A stretch of DNA of 64,000 nt, taken from positions 13,568,501-13,632,500 of the forward strand of contig NC_016132.3 in NCBI RefSeq assembly GCF_000005505.3. The letters run 5' to 3'. Shown one piece after another: positions 61,258 through 64,000 of this stretch. Source of the stretch: Brachypodium distachyon. Taxonomy: Eukaryota > Streptophyta > Magnoliopsida > Poales > Poaceae. The notes under the pieces were generated by a model. That model was not told the DNA's origin, ran no database searches, and worked only from the letters and a program-made list of their open reading frames with translations. Positions within the stretch are counted from its first letter, which is position 1. Each line of letters starts with the position of its first letter. The translations under genes were made by a program, and so were the position numbers.

Positions 61258-62025
61258 ATGGCCGCGTCGACCGGAGCAGCTCTGCGTCTGCGGCTCCTTT
61301 TCCGGATTCTTCGTGTGGGGGAGCTCCTCGCCCTGGCCGTGCTCCTCTCCTGGTGGTCCTCCCGCGCTCCCTCCGCCGCCGCCGCCGCCGCCCGCGCCGC
61401 CGGGTCTCTCATCTTCTCCCCGCGCTTCGTCTTCCTCCTCGGCAACGCCATCGTCCTCCTCCTATTAGCACTCTCCAAGCGGCAGGACGCATCCCTCTCC
61501 TCTTCCAGCGCCGCCGGCCAGACCCCCACGGCCGCCGCAAGCTTCCCTTCGTCTCCAGCGCCGGCGCCGATGGCGAGAGAATCACCGGCGGCGGTAGCCG
61601 CTGAGCCCGTGGTTGTGGTGGAGCTCCCGGCACCCGCCATGGCGACGGTGTTCGAGGAGGAGATCGTGAAGCCGCCGCCGGCTTCGGCGGCGCGCGTCGT
61701 CGTGGGCAACAACGGCAAGGCGCGGGCGCCGCGGCGGAGCAGGTCGGAGAAGATGGGCCGCGCGGCGTCGCCGGAGACGATGATGATGATGCGGCGGTCG
61801 GATTCGGACAACGGGCGGCGGCGGCGGTCGTGCGTGACGTCGCGGGACGGATGGGGCAAGGAGGACGCGGATGAGTTCCGGCGGACGGTGGAGGCGTTCA
61901 TCGCCAGGCAGACCCGGTTCCGCCTCGAGGAGGAGCAGTCCATGGCCGTCGTCTTCCCCGGCGGCGGCGGCCGCCGGGACATGGCCCTCGCCACTGGCGC
62001 GGGAGCTCTTGTTGCTGTCGAATAA
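61258..62025 (+). CDS. DUF4408/DUF761 membrane-anchored protein, gene 2
   Basis: A 255-residue single-exon paralog of the gene at 55259. The hydrophobic N-terminus (LLALAVLLSWWSSRAPS; FLLGNAIVLLLLALSKRQ), the basic KARAPRRSRSEKMGR patch and the terminal DEFRRTVEAFIARQTRF helix are the same. The Pro/Ala-rich centre is shorter. The frame is open with no disabling change, so both copies look selected for. ATG follows CAGCC. It ends VAVE, close to VVVE of gene 1. Confidence 0.9.
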   Translation: MAASTGAALRLRLLFRILRVGELLALAVLLSWWSSRAPSAAAAAARAAGSLIFSPRFVFLLGNAIVLLLLALSKRQDASLSSSSAAGQTPTAAASFPSSPAPAPMARESPAAVAAEPVVVVELPAPAMATVFEEEIVKPPPASAARVVVGNNGKARAPRRSRSEKMGRAASPETMMMMRRSDSDNGRRRRSCVTSRDGWGKEDADEFRRTVEAFIARQTRFRLEEEQSMAVVFPGGGGRRDMALATGAGALVAVE

Positions 62026-62470
62026 TTCCGTGCGTGCGTTCGGCCGCTGAAAAACCAAAAAAAGAAAAAGAAATGACTAGTATGTGCAAAGTACATAAGG
62101 ATTAAGGAACAGAGCTCTCGCTGCCGAACTGTCCTAGCTAAGCTATACTCATCCTACACTTCTTCTTCTTCTTCCTCGGATGCATATACGCTACGCCATC
62201 TTTACTGGCGCACGCCGCACTGTACAGCTATTATGAATGGTATAGCACGGCCCTCGGATCATGGAACCCGACGGCCTGGATCGCTCGTGATGCTACGCTC
62301 AGTTTAGTTTACTGTGGCGAACGAAACCAATCCCTGGTTCGAAAAGTAACGCGTTAATACCATTTCTGCATCCCTGTTTCAAGAAACCCTTTTCCGTCGA
62401 GCAAATTCGATGTGGCAAAAGAAAGAGGTTCCATGTCACCGGACAGGATAATCAGAACGCATAGGACAGG

Positions 62471-64000
62471 ATAATTGGAACAGAGCAGCCACACCGCACG
62501 ACACACCATGACATGATGACACGACGGAGATCATGGAATCAGATGCCAAAGTAAGAAGAGGATAAACTCGTTCGCTATTTCGCTTGGGTTACTGTCAGAT
62601 CCAACAGAGATCAAAACGAGCACCCGTGCGCGTGCGTGCGTGCGTGCTAGCACTGTCGAGAGCGAGAAGTTGATCGATACGAATCGGTGAAGTGCAAAGA
62701 TGAAACAAGCACAGTACAATGCCCCCTCCAAGGAGCAGGGCGAGATCTTTGATTTCCATCAACCACCAATTACAGCTTGACAACGAAATGCCTCGGTAGA
62801 TATTTTACATGCCATCACAAAAGCAAACTAGCCTACAATCTGAAGTTGCACCCTTATTTATGAGGGTGTGGGCGTGTGGCCAGATCATTTTTAAGAAATG
62901 TATAAACCTTGGATTAGTATTTGGCCACCATACCACTGTTTTCTTTCCATCGTTCGTTGCGAATCTTAAAGCACATAAGATCCGACCGATGAGCAATCGA
63001 CTTATGTCAAGCTAAAAATCAGACAAATTAGATATAGCAAAATCGTATTTATTGTGGCCATGGTCCTTTTTTTTAAGTTTTTTATTATTATTTTAGTAGC
63101 CCACCCTCTAAGGATACCTTTATCCTTCACCAAAACAATATAGATAAATTGTTCCTCCGCTAAAAAAAGTAGTTGAGGCTAAAGAGTGTGCCGCTCCAAC
63201 TTTCCCCTCCCAAAAGTTTATTGTATTCGAATATTTACTTATAAACCACATAACTATTTGAGCAATTCAATAAGCCCATCAACTTTACCTAGTCTCACTT
63301 AGTTTTTTTTTTCTCCTTATATTTCCGCCGGATCTTAGCTTCTTGGCCCCTCCTGGTTTTTATTGAAGCTCCGCCGACCGCCGCTATCCTCCACAGGTTT
63401 CTTTACACTTTGCACATTCCTTTGTTCCTCACAAAATTATTTTGTTCTTTCATCTCCACTACCAGGAATATTATCCACTAACGTCTTCTGCCCCCCTTTT
63501 GATTACATTACATTACATTACCCACTGGTTCTCTCCAAATCCATTATCCATGGAATGATTCTCCTTGCGTGGCAGAGACAAAAAAGCAGGGTCAACATCC
63601 TTCCACGCCCATATTCCGACACATAATTTAGTTCTTGTTCTTCTCTGCTTTGTTTCTTTTATAATCAAGGTATGGACCCCAAAAGAGCAAATGCAGAAGC
63701 TGTTTATGCACCAGTGTCCTTGGATTCCTCCAGTGGATAGTGGATGCTAACAACAGAAAATGGCTTTTGGAATCTGCCACTTTGCCATGGCCATTGTGCT
63801 GGATGCTTTGGCTGTTGAGCATGGCACCAACCTGGCCCTACATGTCCTCCCATGACTAGTCAACAACTGGAGTATGCATGTACAGGTGGCAGTTGATGTG
63901 CAGAATGTGTTTTGTTCTTCTCATCAGAAGAGGCAAATCTGGCGTCCTTGCACGTGTGAAAAAATGTTGGCTCTTGGGTGGGTCAAGCAAGCCATGGTAT
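62471..64000. other. Terminal spacer, no gene recognised
   Basis: Contains a short (GTGC)n-like run at about 62628-62646 and an ATTAC triple at about 63506-63520. The frame 63363-63626 (87 codons) has no recognisable motif. From 63650 the sequence could be the beginning of an exon (AAGGTATGGACC...), but no family is identifiable. Confidence 0.4.

Larger units (their letters stand above)
57970..62470. repeat. Second segmental duplication, unit 2 (DUF761 block)
   Basis: Partner of 52195-56480, lying about 5.8 kb downstream in the same orientation. It lacks the Tourist-like MITE and carries a SINE. The noncoding half is more diverged than the coding part but the order of shared words is unbroken. 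Confidence 0.85.

Overview
The window is nuclear DNA of a grass (Poaceae), probably Pooideae. The reasons are the dense small Stowaway MITEs with CTCCCTCCGT termini, Ty1/copia and long-LTR Ty3/gypsy elements, a CACTA element with three-base target duplications, a tRNA-derived SINE, a plastid/mitochondrial-type PPR gene whose 5' half is extremely GC-rich, and DUF4220/DUF594 proteins, a family strongly expanded in grasses. The species cannot be named from the sequence alone.

Layout. 1-13.6 kb is transposon-on-transposon: two hAT MITEs with 8-bp target duplications, a long gypsy-type LTR (about 1802-11661), a complete but mutated Ty1/copia element inserted in it on the minus strand (2502-7800, TSD CATAC), a LINE 3' end (11687-12076) and further LINE debris. 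14.1-21.6 kb is a PIF/Harbinger-type transposase pseudogene split inside one codon by a minus-strand gypsy element (15690-21477, TSD GAGAG). That gypsy has lost almost all its internal region, and its right LTR carries a ~700-bp tandem duplication. 21.8-22.6 kb is another LINE 3' end.

23.0-49.3 kb is a tandem segmental duplication of a two-gene block: DUF4220/DUF594 gene plus E-class PPR gene. Copy A (DUF594 26403-28427, PPR 39247-41433) is open throughout. Copy B (DUF594 44090-46117, PPR 46990-48999) is broken by one in-frame stop and by several deletions. Copy A has been stretched by insertions: an inverted-repeat element, a MULE-type MITE, and a MULE-like element with a 9-bp TSD (29685-36786) that contains a 5.7-kb CACTA element (29883-35563). 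The CACTA encodes a truncated TNP2-type transposase and a second protein ending in a Ulp1/C48 cysteine-protease domain with all catalytic residues. Because A and B are paralogous, each serves as the empty-site control for insertions in the other.

51.4 kb holds a tRNA-Arg(CCU). 52.2-62.5 kb is a second tandem segmental duplication: each unit has 2-3 kb of recognisably shared noncoding DNA and one intact DUF4408/DUF761 membrane-protein gene (55259-56074 and 61258-62025), each with a TATA box about 105-115 bp upstream of the ATG. A Tourist-like MITE sits in the first unit and a SINE in the second. The last 1.5 kb shows no recognisable gene.

Intact host genes with good support are therefore DUF594-A, PPR-A, the two DUF761 genes and the tRNA. 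Nearly all other coding signal is transposon-derived and mutated.
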